Below are positions 10,105-20,644 of a DNA stretch of 64,000 nucleotides, piece by piece. Position 1 is the first letter of the stretch. The number at the start of each line of letters is the position of its first letter. This stretch comes from Methylobacter tundripaludum SV96. GTDB lineage: Bacteria; Pseudomonadota; Gammaproteobacteria; Methylococcales; Methylomonadaceae. Location of the stretch: contig NZ_JH109153.1 in the NCBI RefSeq assembly GCF_000190755.2, positions 867,872 through 931,871 of the forward strand. Direction: 5' to 3'. The translations under genes and the position numbers were made by a program. Below the pieces are notes generated by a model. It was given only the letters and a program-made list of their open reading frames with translations, ran no database searches and was not told the origin of the DNA.

Positions 10105-12114
10105 ATGACTACATCATTACTCGCTGGACCTATTTTACGACGCGCCACACCAAACCGTGTTTGCGTGTGGTTTGCTACCACTGAGCCGGCTCACTTAACA
10201 CTGCAAGTTATTTCAAAAAATGGCACCGTGCTGGGCGAAAGCACTCAAAATGATTATTGCCGATTAGGTCAAAATCTATTTGTGTACTTGGCACAGGCTC
10301 GCTGCAATGACCCTGAGCATCCCTATCCGGCGGATACTTTTCTTTATTACCGGCTTGTTGATACTGACACTGCCAAGCCTTTGGACTTATCGGCATTAAC
10401 TTACGATAAATCAACGCCGCACCCAAAATTTTTTATTCCCGATGCATTGCGGCAGCTGTTACACGGCAGTTGTCGTAAACCGCATGGCGGTAGGAACAGC
10501 CCCGATGCACTGAGTTATGGCGATAGCTTATTAGAATCAACGCATGACGATTTGGCTAACCGCCCCGCCGTGTTGCTGCTGACGGGCGATCAAATTTATG
10601 CAGACGATGTTTCCATTTCCGTGCTGGCGATGTTGAAAGAAAAAGCCGCCGCACTCATAGGGAGACCTGAATTACTGCCCTATGACAAAGACTCTAAGGG
10701 ACAAATAATCCATCAAGATTCACAAAACATTCCTGCACATGGACGAAAAAGTTTCCTCAAAGCGTATAAATCCGGCTTTACTTCCGAAAAATCCGAAAAT
10801 CATTTGCTGAGCTTTGGCGAATTCGCCGCCATGTATATTTACGTTTTTGGTAATGCTGAAGATTGGAGTCCTGCAAGCACTTGGGCATCATTGGCCCCAC
10901 AATTCACTACAGGCACTAAAGAAGCCAAAAAAGCCGAACAGGCATTTACCGAACAACAAACTGCCGTTGGTATCTTCCAGTCAACACTCCCCAATGTGCG
11001 CAGGCTGCTGGCAAATATCCCTACTTACATGATATTTGATGATCATGATGTCACTGATGATTGGAATATTACCAATACGTGGTACGACGAAGTTCGCAGC
11101 TCACCGTTAGGGCAACGTATTGTTGCCAATGCGCTGGCTGCATATTGGGCGTTCCAGGGCTGGGGTAATGATGCCGATAATTTCGATAAAGACTTACAGC
11201 TAACAATCAGTCAATATTTGCTGGATGCTACAAATAGCCCGGACATCAACGAGCGTTATGACTTACATACCTGGAAACATAGGGGCTGGGGTTTTTCGGT
11301 GCCTACCAATCCGCCTATTATCGCCATTGATTCACGTACACAGCGGATGCCGACTTTGGATAGTTATTTACCCGTGTTACTGGATCGCTATGCCCGCGAC
11401 TGGCTGCGCGTGGAATGGGCGAAACTGAAAACAGGTCAAATCATTTCCACTGATACTTGCCCTATTTTTATTGCTACCACGCCCGTGCAGGGATTTTTTG
11501 CGTTAGAGGGCTTACAAAAAATCGCTTACTGGCTTATTTCATATTTAGAAGGCTACAAGTACATAAAAATATTTGAGGAAATAATCAGTGAACAAGGTTA
11601 TTTCACAAAGAAAATCATTGCCTTCGTCGATATGGAAGCCTGGACATCTAACAAGCAGAGTTTTCTAACGTTAATGGATTGTTTAAGCCAGGACATACTG
11701 ATTAAACAATGCGTTTTTCTTTCAGGAGATGTGCACTATTCCTTCAGTGCAATGGGAAAGTACATTGATGCACAAGGAGTAAACAAATTGCATTGTTATC
11801 AATTAGTCAGCTCTTCCTTGAAAAACATCCCCGCCGACAAACAACTTCGGGGTATAGAAACCGCCAGCCAATTTGGTAACGGCAGCACTAAACATGCTAA
11901 TAAGCTTAAGGAACTGTTTCCTTGGCTACCTATTGCTTCATGGGAAAACTGGGTGCATCTGCTCTTACCCACAAACTCAAAACAACGCGTTCATCCTGAA
12001 TGTAATTTAGGTTTGGTGAAATTCGAGAACGGAAAGCCCGCACAGCATACTTTGCTAAACAGCGAACAAATTGTGTATTCCTTGCCTGATTGTAAGACCT
12101 TCACAATGCCCTAA
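10105..12114 (+). CDS. PhoD-like alkaline phosphatase/phosphodiesterase
   Basis: 669 residues. The N-terminal part (about 1-110) is a beta-rich Fn3-like domain as in PhoD. The metallophosphatase core shows HGSCRKPHG, LLLTGDQIYADD (first metal ligands), MIFDDHDVTDDW, and late FLSGDVHYSFSA. No signal peptide or Tat motif is visible, unlike secreted PhoD, so it is probably cytoplasmic or exported by an unseen route. Start ATG 10105 is preceded by AAGGTGG at good spacing. It stands alone, with 154 and 206 bases of empty sequence on either side. The substrate is not predictable; phosphate monoesters or diesters are likely by family. Confidence 0.85.
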   Translation: MTTSLLAGPILRRATPNRVCVWFATTEPAHLTLQVISKNGTVLGESTQNDYCRLGQNLFVYLAQARCNDPEHPYPADTFLYYRLVDTDTAKPLDLSALTYDKSTPHPKFFIPDALRQLLHGSCRKPHGGRNSPDALSYGDSLLESTHDDLANRPAVLLLTGDQIYADDVSISVLAMLKEKAAALIGRPELLPYDKDSKGQIIHQDSQNIPAHGRKSFLKAYKSGFTSEKSENHLLSFGEFAAMYIYVFGNAEDWSPASTWASLAPQFTTGTKEAKKAEQAFTEQQTAVGIFQSTLPNVRRLLANIPTYMIFDDHDVTDDWNITNTWYDEVRSSPLGQRIVANALAAYWAFQGWGNDADNFDKDLQLTISQYLLDATNSPDINERYDLHTWKHRGWGFSVPTNPPIIAIDSRTQRMPTLDSYLPVLLDRYARDWLRVEWAKLKTGQIISTDTCPIFIATTPVQGFFALEGLQKIAYWLISYLEGYKYIKIFEEIISEQGYFTKKIIAFVDMEAWTSNKQSFLTLMDCLSQDILIKQCVFLSGDVHYSFSAMGKYIDAQGVNKLHCYQLVSSSLKNIPADKQLRGIETASQFGNGSTKHANKLKELFPWLPIASWENWVHLLLPTNSKQRVHPECNLGLVKFENGKPAQHTLLNSEQIVYSLPDCKTFTMP

Positions 12115-12320
12115 CGATGGGCTATAGAGCATTTTGCCGAATCCTTCAGACGCTCCCTCGCCGGCGTGAAGGAACGAGATAAAGATTATCTGTGGCAAAC
12201 AAAGTCATATCTACTTACAATACACGGTTTTGTTAGTCTTTTCGGCAACCTTTTAAGTACAGATAAAGCCATTTTTCAGGCGGCCTGTATGAACAAACGA
12301 TCTAATCAAACACGAGAACT

Positions 12321-15300
12321 ATGGAACAACACAATCTTACCCTAGGCATCCCCGGCTTTAACTACCCCGATTTATACGATTCTGCGCGTCTGAAAGATTT
12401 GCTGGATGTGTTTGATGCTTCGGTTGAACGCCATGATTCGCAGCTGCACAATGAGTTCAAGGCTTACCGCCAGAATCAGGGTGAAGGTTTGTCACCGGAG
12501 GCTATTTCCGATCTGTTGGTGCGCATGGGGCCTTATGTCGGTCAGTTTGTCGCCAGGATTTTTAATGTTTCCGAGCAACATCAGGCGCAAGGCGCAAAAA
12601 TCAAGGACGAGATTGATACCATTTTTACCTTTAAAAATGAAATCGTCGATAAGCTGGCTTTCTTCTTTAAAGGCCAGAATGCCGATGATTGGGCTATTCC
12701 CGCCGTCCTGAACCGCTTTGACCTGCTGGTCGACGCGGGTTTCCCCGAAGCCAATCAGGACGATGACCCAGAACATCGCGTTGCGCGGGTCGGCGCCGTT
12801 ATTGGACTGTTGTACAGCCATTACAAACTGATTGCCAAAGGCAAAGACAGCGATTACGAAAATGCCGATTTGGTCGCAGAGGCCTTGCGCGCCAAACTCG
12901 CCGCACACCAAGAAGCGGCAAGCGAATTTAACGACATCATCAGCTTGCAAGATCCCGCCGAATTCATCAATGGCCTGATGGACATCGTGCTGCGCTGGAG
13001 CTTTGTCGCCCAACAGGATAACGATGTAGTTGCTAACTGGCCGAGTTTTAAACTCCCGGAAAAACGCGATTTCGACCATCTGGTCGAGCATGAACTGGTC
13101 GATCGCGGCGAATTTAAGGCGTGGATGGGCGAGCAGGAACACCGTCGTCGTCGGGATGGCTTCAAGCTAACCGACCCGCGTTTCAATGAACGCCAGGTAT
13201 TGTCCGAAGTTAATCATTGCATTTACTGTCACGAGCGCGATACCGATTCATGCTCCAAGGGCATGCGCAACAAAAAAACCAATACTTTCAAGGTTGACCC
13301 GCTGGGCGTGACCACCATCGGTTGCCCACTGGATGAAAAAATTTCGGAAATGCATCTGGTTAAACGCGGCGGCGACAATATCGGCGCGTTGGCGATTATT
13401 GCCATCGACAACCCGATGTGCCCGGGCACCGGGCATCGTATTTGCAACGAGTGCATGAAAGGTTGTATCTATCAAAAAACCGATCCCGTCGATATTCCGC
13501 AAATTGAAACCAGCGTACTGACCGACGTATTGTTCATGCCCTACGGCTTTGAAATATACAGCTTACTGACCCGCTGGAATCCGCTAAACGTAAAACGTCC
13601 GTACATGCTGCCTTACAACGGCAAAAATGCGCTGGTGGTCGGCTTAGGTCCCGCCGGTTACACGATGAGCCATTACTTGTTAAACGAAGGCTTTGGCGTT
13701 GCCGGTATCGACGGCTTAAAACTGGAACCGTTACCGGTGGAACTGACCGGCGACAGCAACAACCTGCCTGCGCCGATTGTCAACTTTCAAGACCTTTACG
13801 AAGATTTGGATAAACGCATCCTGGCCGGTTTCGGCGGCGTGGCCGAATACGGCATTACCGTGCGCTGGGACAAGAACTTCCTGAAAGTCATTTACCTGAC
13901 CTTGCAACGCCGCGAAGCGTTTCGCTCTTACGGCGGCGTGCGTTTTGGCGGCACGATTACCATTGAAGACGCGTGGAGCATGGGCTTCGACCATATCTGT
14001 ATCGCCTCGGGCGCCGGTAAGCCGACGGTTATCGACATGAAAAACAACCTGATGCGCGGCATACGCAAAGCTTCGGATTTCCTGATGGCGTTGCAGTTAA
14101 CCGGAGCCGCCAAGGCTTCTTCGCTGGCAAACTTGCAGGTGCGTTTGCCTGCCGGCGTTATCGGCGGCGGCTTGACCGCCATGGATACCGCAACCGAATT
14201 GATGGCGTATTATCCGGTACAGGTCGAAAAAATCCTGCATCGTTATGAAACGCTGGTTAACGTCTATGGCGAGCAATCCGTTCGCGGCCGTTACGACCAG
14301 GAAGAAACCATCATACTCGATGAATTCCTGGCGCACGGCAAAGCCATACACGCAGAACGTCAACGTGCCGAAGCGGAAGGCGAACAACCGGATTTCCAAC
14401 CGCTGGTCGAAGCGTGGGGCGGCGTCACACTGTTTTATCGCAAAGGCATTAACGATGCGCCCGCGTATCGCCAAAACCACGAAGAAATTGCCAAAGCGCT
14501 GGAAGAAGGCATCGCCTTGGCCGAAGGCATGAGCCCGCTCGGCGCTCAAGCCGACGAATACGGACATTTAAATGCCGTTGAGTTTGAAAAGCTGGTGCTT
14601 GAAGAAGGCCGCTGGAGCAACTCAGGACAGACCGTCAATGTGCCGTTACGCAGCTTATACGTTGCGGCAGGTACATCGCCGAACACCATTTATCAAAGCG
14701 AATATCCTGACACCTTTGTGATGGATAAATGGTTTTTCCAGCGCTATCAGCCCGAATGGACCAACGACTCGGTCGAATTGGTGCCGATGCACGATGAAGC
14801 CATGCCCAAGCTCGGCAAACCCGCGCCGCTGACGTCTTACCAAAAAGACGGCAAGTTCATCAGTTTTTACGGCGACAACCATCCCGTTTATGCAGGCAAC
14901 GTGGTTAAAGCCATGGCCAGCGCCAAAAACGGCTACCCTCACGTGGTCAAACTGTTCGAGCAGGAATTGGCAAGATTAAATCCAGCGCAACAGCCGGAAC
15001 GCGATGCAGCGTTAAAAGCCTTGTTTGCCCAACTGGATGAATCGTTTAAAGCCACTATCGTGTCCATCAACCGCCTGACGCCAACGATTATCGAAGTCGT
15101 GGTCAAAGCTCCGATGGCGGCGGAAAAATTCCACCCAGGACAATTTTACCGCGTACAAAACTACGAAGCCTTCGCGCCTGTCGTCGAAGGCACAGTGCTG
15201 GCAGCCGAAGGTTTGGCGCTAACCGGCGCGGAAGTCGATAAGGAAAAAGGCACCATCTCGCTGATCGCACTGGAAATGGGTTCATCCTCGCGTCTGTGCG

Positions 15301-16013
15301 CAACCTGGAAAGTCGGCGATCCGTTGGTAATCATGGGCGTAACCGGCACCCCGACCGACATACCGACCGGAAAAACCGTGCTGTTGCTCGGCGGCGGACT
15401 GGGCAATGCGGTACTGTTTTCTATCGGTAAGGCATTAAGAGCAGCGGGCAATAAAGTAATTTATTTTGCCGGTTATAAATACGCGCAAGACCGTTTTAAA
15501 GTCGAGGATGTTGAAGCAGCCGCAGACATTATCATCTGGTCGGTCGATAAAGGCGAAGGCGTCACCGCCATTGCCCCAACACGCCCGCAAGACAAAACTT
15601 TTGTCGGCAATATCCTCGAGTGTATGTTGGCTTACGCCCAAGGCGAGTTAGGCGAGCAGCCTATTTCGCTTAGCGATGTCGACCACCTGATCGTGATCGG
15701 CTCGGATCGCATGATGGCCGCGGTAAAAAGCGCGCGCTTCGATGTATTGAAACCTTACTTAAACAAAGCGCATCACGCGATCGGCTCCATCAACTCGCCG
15801 ATGCAATGCATGATGAAAGGCATTTGCGCCCAGTGTTTATGCAAACATATCGATGCAGATACGGGTAAGGAATACTTTGTGTATTCTTGCTATGATCAGG
15901 ATCAGGACCTGGATAAGGTTGATTTTCCGCATCTGAATGCAAGGTTGCGGCAAAATACCGTGCAGGAAAAGCTGTCTAATCTTTGGCTGAGCTATTTACT
16001 GGAAAAACAGTAA
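12321..16013 (+). CDS. Large fused FAD/NAD(P)/Fe-S oxidoreductase (GltD-like + PyrK/FNR-like)
   Basis: 1230 residues. Residues 1-290 are helical and not recognised. Residues 298-385 are Cys-rich (HCIYCHERDTDSC and MCPGTGHRICNECMKGC) and resemble the Fe-S domain preceding the flavin domain in GltD or dihydropyrimidine dehydrogenase. Residues 436-835 form a two-dinucleotide flavoprotein, with VVGLGPAGYTMS for FAD and GGGLTAMDTATE for NAD(P). Residues 910-1150 look like a ferredoxin-reductase/PyrK module (HPGQFYRVQNY, LLGGGLGNAVL). The C-terminus has a PyrK-type 2Fe-2S motif (MQCMMKGICAQCLCKH). It should move electrons between NAD(P)H and an unknown acceptor. It stands alone upstream of tRNA-Val, and the substrate is unknown. 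Confidence 0.8.
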   Translation: MEQHNLTLGIPGFNYPDLYDSARLKDLLDVFDASVERHDSQLHNEFKAYRQNQGEGLSPEAISDLLVRMGPYVGQFVARIFNVSEQHQAQGAKIKDEIDTIFTFKNEIVDKLAFFFKGQNADDWAIPAVLNRFDLLVDAGFPEANQDDDPEHRVARVGAVIGLLYSHYKLIAKGKDSDYENADLVAEALRAKLAAHQEAASEFNDIISLQDPAEFINGLMDIVLRWSFVAQQDNDVVANWPSFKLPEKRDFDHLVEHELVDRGEFKAWMGEQEHRRRRDGFKLTDPRFNERQVLSEVNHCIYCHERDTDSCSKGMRNKKTNTFKVDPLGVTTIGCPLDEKISEMHLVKRGGDNIGALAIIAIDNPMCPGTGHRICNECMKGCIYQKTDPVDIPQIETSVLTDVLFMPYGFEIYSLLTRWNPLNVKRPYMLPYNGKNALVVGLGPAGYTMSHYLLNEGFGVAGIDGLKLEPLPVELTGDSNNLPAPIVNFQDLYEDLDKRILAGFGGVAEYGITVRWDKNFLKVIYLTLQRREAFRSYGGVRFGGTITIEDAWSMGFDHICIASGAGKPTVIDMKNNLMRGIRKASDFLMALQLTGAAKASSLANLQVRLPAGVIGGGLTAMDTATELMAYYPVQVEKILHRYETLVNVYGEQSVRGRYDQEETIILDEFLAHGKAIHAERQRAEAEGEQPDFQPLVEAWGGVTLFYRKGINDAPAYRQNHEEIAKALEEGIALAEGMSPLGAQADEYGHLNAVEFEKLVLEEGRWSNSGQTVNVPLRSLYVAAGTSPNTIYQSEYPDTFVMDKWFFQRYQPEWTNDSVELVPMHDEAMPKLGKPAPLTSYQKDGKFISFYGDNHPVYAGNVVKAMASAKNGYPHVVKLFEQELARLNPAQQPERDAALKALFAQLDESFKATIVSINRLTPTIIEVVVKAPMAAEKFHPGQFYRVQNYEAFAPVVEGTVLAAEGLALTGAEVDKEKGTISLIALEMGSSSRLCATWKVGDPLVIMGVTGTPTDIPTGKTVLLLGGGLGNAVLFSIGKALRAAGNKVIYFAGYKYAQDRFKVEDVEAAADIIIWSVDKGEGVTAIAPTRPQDKTFVGNILECMLAYAQGELGEQPISLSDVDHLIVIGSDRMMAAVKSARFDVLKPYLNKAHHAIGSINSPMQCMMKGICAQCLCKHIDADTGKEYFVYSCYDQDQDLDKVDFPHLNARLRQNTVQEKLSNLWLSYLLEKQ

Positions 16014-16118
16014 TTGAATTAAAGACAATATCAATACCTACAAGAGTAAATATTGGTTTAACAGTTGCGTAACAAAAATCTGTTGGTATAATAGCCAGCT
16101 CGAAGTTGCATAAGCTTC

Positions 16119-16195
16119 AGGCGCGTAGCTCAGTTGGTTAGAGCACCACCTTGACATGGTGGGGGTCGGTGGTTCGAGTCCACTCGTGCCTACCA
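16119..16195 (+). tRNA. tRNA-Val (anticodon GAC)
   Basis: A 77-nt cloverleaf with encoded CCA. The acceptor stem AGGCGCG pairs with CGTGCCT. The anticodon loop CTTGACATG gives GAC. The T arm GGTGG-TTCGAGT-CCACT is standard. The body is nearly identical to the well-known enterobacterial tRNA-Val(GAC). Confidence 0.97.
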
Positions 16196-16202
16196 AACAT
16201 TT

Positions 16203-16229
16203 AAAGCACTGCACCGCAGTGCTTTTTTT
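16203..16229 (+). terminator. Intrinsic terminator of tRNA-Val
   Basis: A GC-rich stem (AAAGCACTGC and its complement GCAGTGCTTT, loop ACC) is followed by an uninterrupted T run, directly after the tRNA CCA end. Confidence 0.85.
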
Positions 16230-16256
16230 ATTGTAGACACTAGACACAGATAAAAA

Positions 16257-18164
16257 ATGCCGGTAATTACCCTTCCCGATGGTTCCAAGCGAGAGTACGA
16301 GCAAACTGTAACAGTGATGGATGTTGCGCTGTCTATCGGATCGGGATTAGCCAAGGCAACCTTGGCAGGCAAAGTTAACGGCACTCTGGTCGATGCCAGT
16401 ACCCCAATCGATCAGGACGCAACGCTGCAACTGATTACCGCAAAGGATGAAGACGGCATCACCGTTATTCGTCATTCAACTGCACATCTATTGGCTCAGG
16501 CCGTCAAACAGTTATTCCCTTCAGCGCAAGTAACTATCGGGCCGGTTATCGAAAACGGCTTTTTTTACGATTTTGCCTACGAAAGACCTTTTACACCGGA
16601 AGACCTGAGCGCCATTGAAAAAAAGATGGAGCAACTGGTTGCCGAAGATTACCCCATTCATCGCTCGGTGTTATCACGGGATGAGGCGGTCAAGTTTTTC
16701 AGGGATCTGGGCGAGGCGTATAAAGCCGAGATTATCGAATCTATTCCGGCTAATGAAGATTTATCTTTATATGAGCAAGGCGGATTTACCGACCTGTGCC
16801 GAGGCCCTCATGTGCCCAGCACCAGCAAGTTAAAAGTCTTCAAGCTGATGAAGATTGCCGGCGCTTATTGGCGCGGCAATTCCGACAATGAAATGCTGCA
16901 ACGCATTTACGGCACGGCATGGGGCGATAAAAAAGACTTGCAAGCTTACTTGCATCGATTGGAAGAAGCGGAAAAGCGCGATCACCGCAAGCTGGCGAAG
17001 ACACTGGATTTGTTTCATTCTCAGGAAGAAGCTCCCGGAATGGTGTTCTGGCATGAAAAAGGCTGGGTCATCTATCAACAGGTTGAGCAATACATCCGCG
17101 AGAAATTAAGGGTAAACGGTTACGGCGAAGTCAAAACGCCGCAGGTCGTGGATCGTTCTTTATGGGAAAGATCAGGGCACTGGGAAAAATTCGGTGACAT
17201 GATTTTTACCACGCACTCCGAGAATCGCGATTACGCGATCAAACCGATGAACTGCCCTTGCCACGTGCAGATTTATAATCAGGGCCTTAAAAGCTACCGT
17301 GATTTGCCTATACGTCTGGCGGAGTTCGGTTCCTGCCATCGCAACGAACCTTCCGGCACCCTGCATGGCTTGATGCGGGTCAGGAACTTTGTTCAGGATG
17401 ATGCGCACATCTTCTGCACCGAAGGCCAGATTCAGGACGAAGTGTCGACCTTTATCGATATGCTGTTCGATGTTTACAAAGATTTTGGCTTTGAAGAAGT
17501 TATCATTAAATTGTCTACCCGCCCTGCAAATAGAGTCGGTGACGATTCGGTCTGGGATAAGGCGGAAAATGCCCTGGAACTGGCGCTTAACACCAAAGGG
17601 TTGAAATGGGATTTACAACCCGGCGAAGGCGCTTTTTACGGTCCTAAAATCGAATTCTCATTAAAAGACTGCATCGGACGGGTCTGGCAATGCGGCACGA
17701 TTCAAGTGGATTTTTCGATGCCGGGTCGCCTGGACGCAACTTATATTGCCGAAGACGGATCACGACAAGTGCCGGTCATGCTGCACAGGGCGATACTCGG
17801 ATCACTGGAACGCTTTATCGGCATTTTAATCGAACAACACGCGGGAACCTTCCCGCTCTGGCTGTCGCCAGTGCAGGTGGTCGTGCTTAATATCACCGAC
17901 CGACATGCCGAATATGCCGCGCAAATTATGCTAGACCTTGAAAAACAAGGCATCAGGGTAAAAATTGACTTGAGAAATGAGAAGATCGGGTTTAAAATCC
18001 GCGAGCATTCCATGCAGCGAGTACCGTATCTTGTCATTATCGGTGACAAAGAATTAGAACAACAAAGCATTACGGTACGTACGCAAAAAGGTGATGACTT
18101 AGGTAGCCTGTCGATCCATGAATTTACCGAACGGTTGAAACAAGAGATTACAGGTAGACAATGA
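16257..18164 (+). CDS. thrS: Threonyl-tRNA synthetase
   Basis: Class II synthetase charging tRNA-Thr, with editing of mischarged serine. The 635-residue protein has an N-terminal TGS domain (1-61), the editing domain with [10 protein letters not shown], catalytic motifs including the zinc-binding [10 protein letters not shown], motif 2 [19 protein letters not shown] and motif 3 near [13 protein letters not shown], then the anticodon-binding domain. The ATG at 16257 fits the family N-terminus. It is first in the conserved thrS-infC-rpmI-rplT block. Translational autoregulation is known in E. coli, but no tRNA-like operator was tested here. Confidence 0.98.
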   Translation: MPVITLPDGSKREYEQTVTVMDVALSIGSGLAKATLAGKVNGTLVDASTPIDQDATLQLITAKDEDGITVIRHSTAHLLAQAVKQLFPSAQVTIGPVIENGFFYDFAYERPFTPEDLSAIEKKMEQLVAEDYPIHRSVLSRDEAVKFFRDLGEAYKAEIIESIPANEDLSLYEQGGFTDLCRGPHVPSTSKLKVFKLMKIAGAYWRGNSDNEMLQRIYGTAWGDKKDLQAYLHRLEEAEKRDHRKLAKTLDLFHSQEEAPGMVFWHEKGWVIYQQVEQYIREKLRVNGYGEVKTPQVVDRSLWERSGHWEKFGDMIFTTHSENRDYAIKPMNCPCHVQIYNQGLKSYRDLPIRLAEFGSCHRNEPSGTLHGLMRVRNFVQDDAHIFCTEGQIQDEVSTFIDMLFDVYKDFGFEEVIIKLSTRPANRVGDDSVWDKAENALELALNTKGLKWDLQPGEGAFYGPKIEFSLKDCIGRVWQCGTIQVDFSMPGRLDATYIAEDGSRQVPVMLHRAILGSLERFIGILIEQHAGTFPLWLSPVQVVVLNITDRHAEYAAQIMLDLEKQGIRVKIDLRNEKIGFKIREHSMQRVPYLVIIGDKELEQQSITVRTQKGDDLGSLSIHEFTERLKQEITGRQ

Positions 18165-18172
18165 ATGATTTT

Positions 18173-18188
18173 GGAGGATTAAGATATC
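18173..18188 (+). promoter_or_regulatory. Ribosome-binding site and AUC start of infC
   Basis: GGAGG at 18173-18177 stands 8 bases before ATC (18186-18188). The infC frame is closed by TAA at 18180-18182, and no ATG, GTG or TTG occurs between that stop and the conserved N-terminal residues. The signal therefore decides the start. Confidence 0.85.
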
Positions 18189-18710
18189 GCTGCTAAAAAA
18201 GACGAAACGCGCCTGAATGACGCTATCACCGCAAGACGGGTGAGAGTTACAGGTGCAGATGGTGAGGCGTTAGGGATTATCTCGTTAGATGAAGCCAAAC
18301 AGATTGCTTACGCTGCAGACTTGGATTTAGTGGAAATATCGCCGAATGCGGATCCTCCGGTTTGCAAGGTGATGAACTACGGCAAATACCAGTTTGAGTT
18401 AAACAAAAAACTGGCCGTCGCCAAAAAGAAACAAAAGCAGGTTCAAGTCAAGGAAATCAAATTCAGGCCTGGAACTGACGAAGGGGATTATCAAGTTAAA
18501 TTAAGAAGCTTAACCAAGTTCCTTAATGATGGCGATAAAACCAAAATCACCCTACGTTACCGTGGACGCGAAATGGCTCATCGGGAAATCGGTGTTGATC
18601 TGTTGAAACGGATAGAAAAAGATTTGGAAGAGATCGCAATCGTCGAGCAATTTCCTAAAATGGAAGGCCGCCAAATGGTTATGGTTATGGCGCCGAAAAA
18701 GAAAAAATAA
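18186..18710 (+). CDS. infC: Translation initiation factor IF-3 with AUC start codon
   Basis: IF-3 binds the 30S subunit and rejects non-AUG starts. From ATC 18186 the product is 174 residues, beginning (M)[18 protein letters not shown]. It continues into the conserved [17 protein letters not shown] and KYQFELNKK, then the C-terminal domain [17 protein letters not shown]. The GTG at 18240 would remove the first 18 residues and has no Shine-Dalgarno. A rare start codon in infC is the known basis of IF-3 autoregulation (AUU in E. coli), so AUC here probably works the same way. The start follows thrS by only 21 bases. Confidence 0.95.
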   Translation: MAAKKDETRLNDAITARRVRVTGADGEALGIISLDEAKQIAYAADLDLVEISPNADPPVCKVMNYGKYQFELNKKLAVAKKKQKQVQVKEIKFRPGTDEGDYQVKLRSLTKFLNDGDKTKITLRYRGREMAHREIGVDLLKRIEKDLEEIAIVEQFPKMEGRQMVMVMAPKKKK

Positions 18711-18887
18711 TTGCATAAACGATCGCAACAAAAATCATAGAGACGCTGCATTGCATCATCTCTACAGCGGCATAGGATGAGCCGCTAAGTATCATGCAAA
18801 TGATGCCGTTAATTCTTCAGGGCCATGCATTTTGCCTTGCTGGGTTACAACTCAGGGACTTAAATTTTAATTAATTGGAGCAAACAA

Positions 18888-19085
18888 ATGCCAAAGATCA
18901 AGACTAACCGTGGAGCTGCCAAGCGTTTCAGACGCACAGGCAACGGCGGTTTTAAATGTGGCCAGTCCCACAGACGTCATATCCTGACTAAAAAATCGAC
19001 TAAGAGAAAAAGACAGTTACGCTCGCCGGCAACTATTCATCCGTCAGATGTGCGCATGGCTGCACGTATGATGCCGTACAGTTAA
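18888..19085 (+). CDS. rpmI: 50S ribosomal protein L35
   Basis: 65 residues, starting [18 protein letters not shown], highly basic, full length for L35. TTGGAG precedes the ATG. The 177-base leader between infC and rpmI contains short self-complementary blocks (for example GCGGC...GCCGC near 18770-18786). In E. coli the corresponding region holds the L20 operator that controls rpmI-rplT, so a similar role is plausible but not shown. Confidence 0.97.
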   Translation: MPKIKTNRGAAKRFRRTGNGGFKCGQSHRRHILTKKSTKRKRQLRSPATIHPSDVRMAARMMPYS

Positions 19086-19101
19086 TCTAAGGAAATAAAT
19101 C

Positions 19102-19464
19102 ATGCCTAGAGTTAAACGCGGCGTAACAGCCAGAGCAAGACATAAAAAAGTATTAAAGCAAGCGAAAGGTTACTACGGCGCACGAAGCCGGGTTTATCGC
19201 GTTGCCAAACAAGCGGTAATCAAAGCGGGTCAGTATGCGTACCGTGACCGCAAGCAGAAAAAACGTCAATTCCGCGCTTTGTGGATCGTCCGTATCAATG
19301 CGGCGGCCCGTCTAAGCGGAATGTCATACAGTCGCTTCATCAATGGCTTAACTAAAGCCAATGTTAAGATTGACCGTAAGGTTCTAGCTGACATTGCAGT
19401 TCGCGACATTGCCGCATTTGCGGAAATTGCGAAAATTGCAAAGGAACATCAAAGTAAACCTTAA
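19102..19464 (+). CDS. rplT: 50S ribosomal protein L20
   Basis: 120 residues, starting [19 protein letters not shown], with the characteristic [17 protein letters not shown] and [14 protein letters not shown] segments. Binds 23S rRNA early in 50S assembly and, in E. coli, represses its own operon. A Shine-Dalgarno AAGGAAAT lies just upstream. It follows rpmI by 16 bases. Confidence 0.98.
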   Translation: MPRVKRGVTARARHKKVLKQAKGYYGARSRVYRVAKQAVIKAGQYAYRDRKQKKRQFRALWIVRINAAARLSGMSYSRFINGLTKANVKIDRKVLADIAVRDIAAFAEIAKIAKEHQSKP

Positions 19465-19501
19465 GGAACGATCCGGATTTTAGTTATCTGAAATCCTGCT
19501 A

Positions 19502-19532
19502 TCCACCCCTCCTCTTTCCGAGGAGGGGTGGA
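19502..19532 (+). repeat. 12-bp C-rich/G-rich hairpin between rplT and pheS
   Basis: CCACCCCTCCTC (19503-19514) pairs perfectly with 19520-19531 across a TTTCC loop. No T run follows immediately. It may attenuate between rplT and pheS, or be one of the dispersed C-rich palindromes seen also near 6360. No Phe-rich leader peptide (pheM) is visible beside it. Confidence 0.5.
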
Positions 19533-19593
19533 ATTAGGGCTTTAAGCCTTTCCCCTTAATAAACATCCCCACCACCCACACACAGCGAGCTAA

Positions 19594-20616
<1,023 letters not shown>

Positions 20617-20644
20617 GTCGTCGTTACACGGGAAAACTTGAGTC

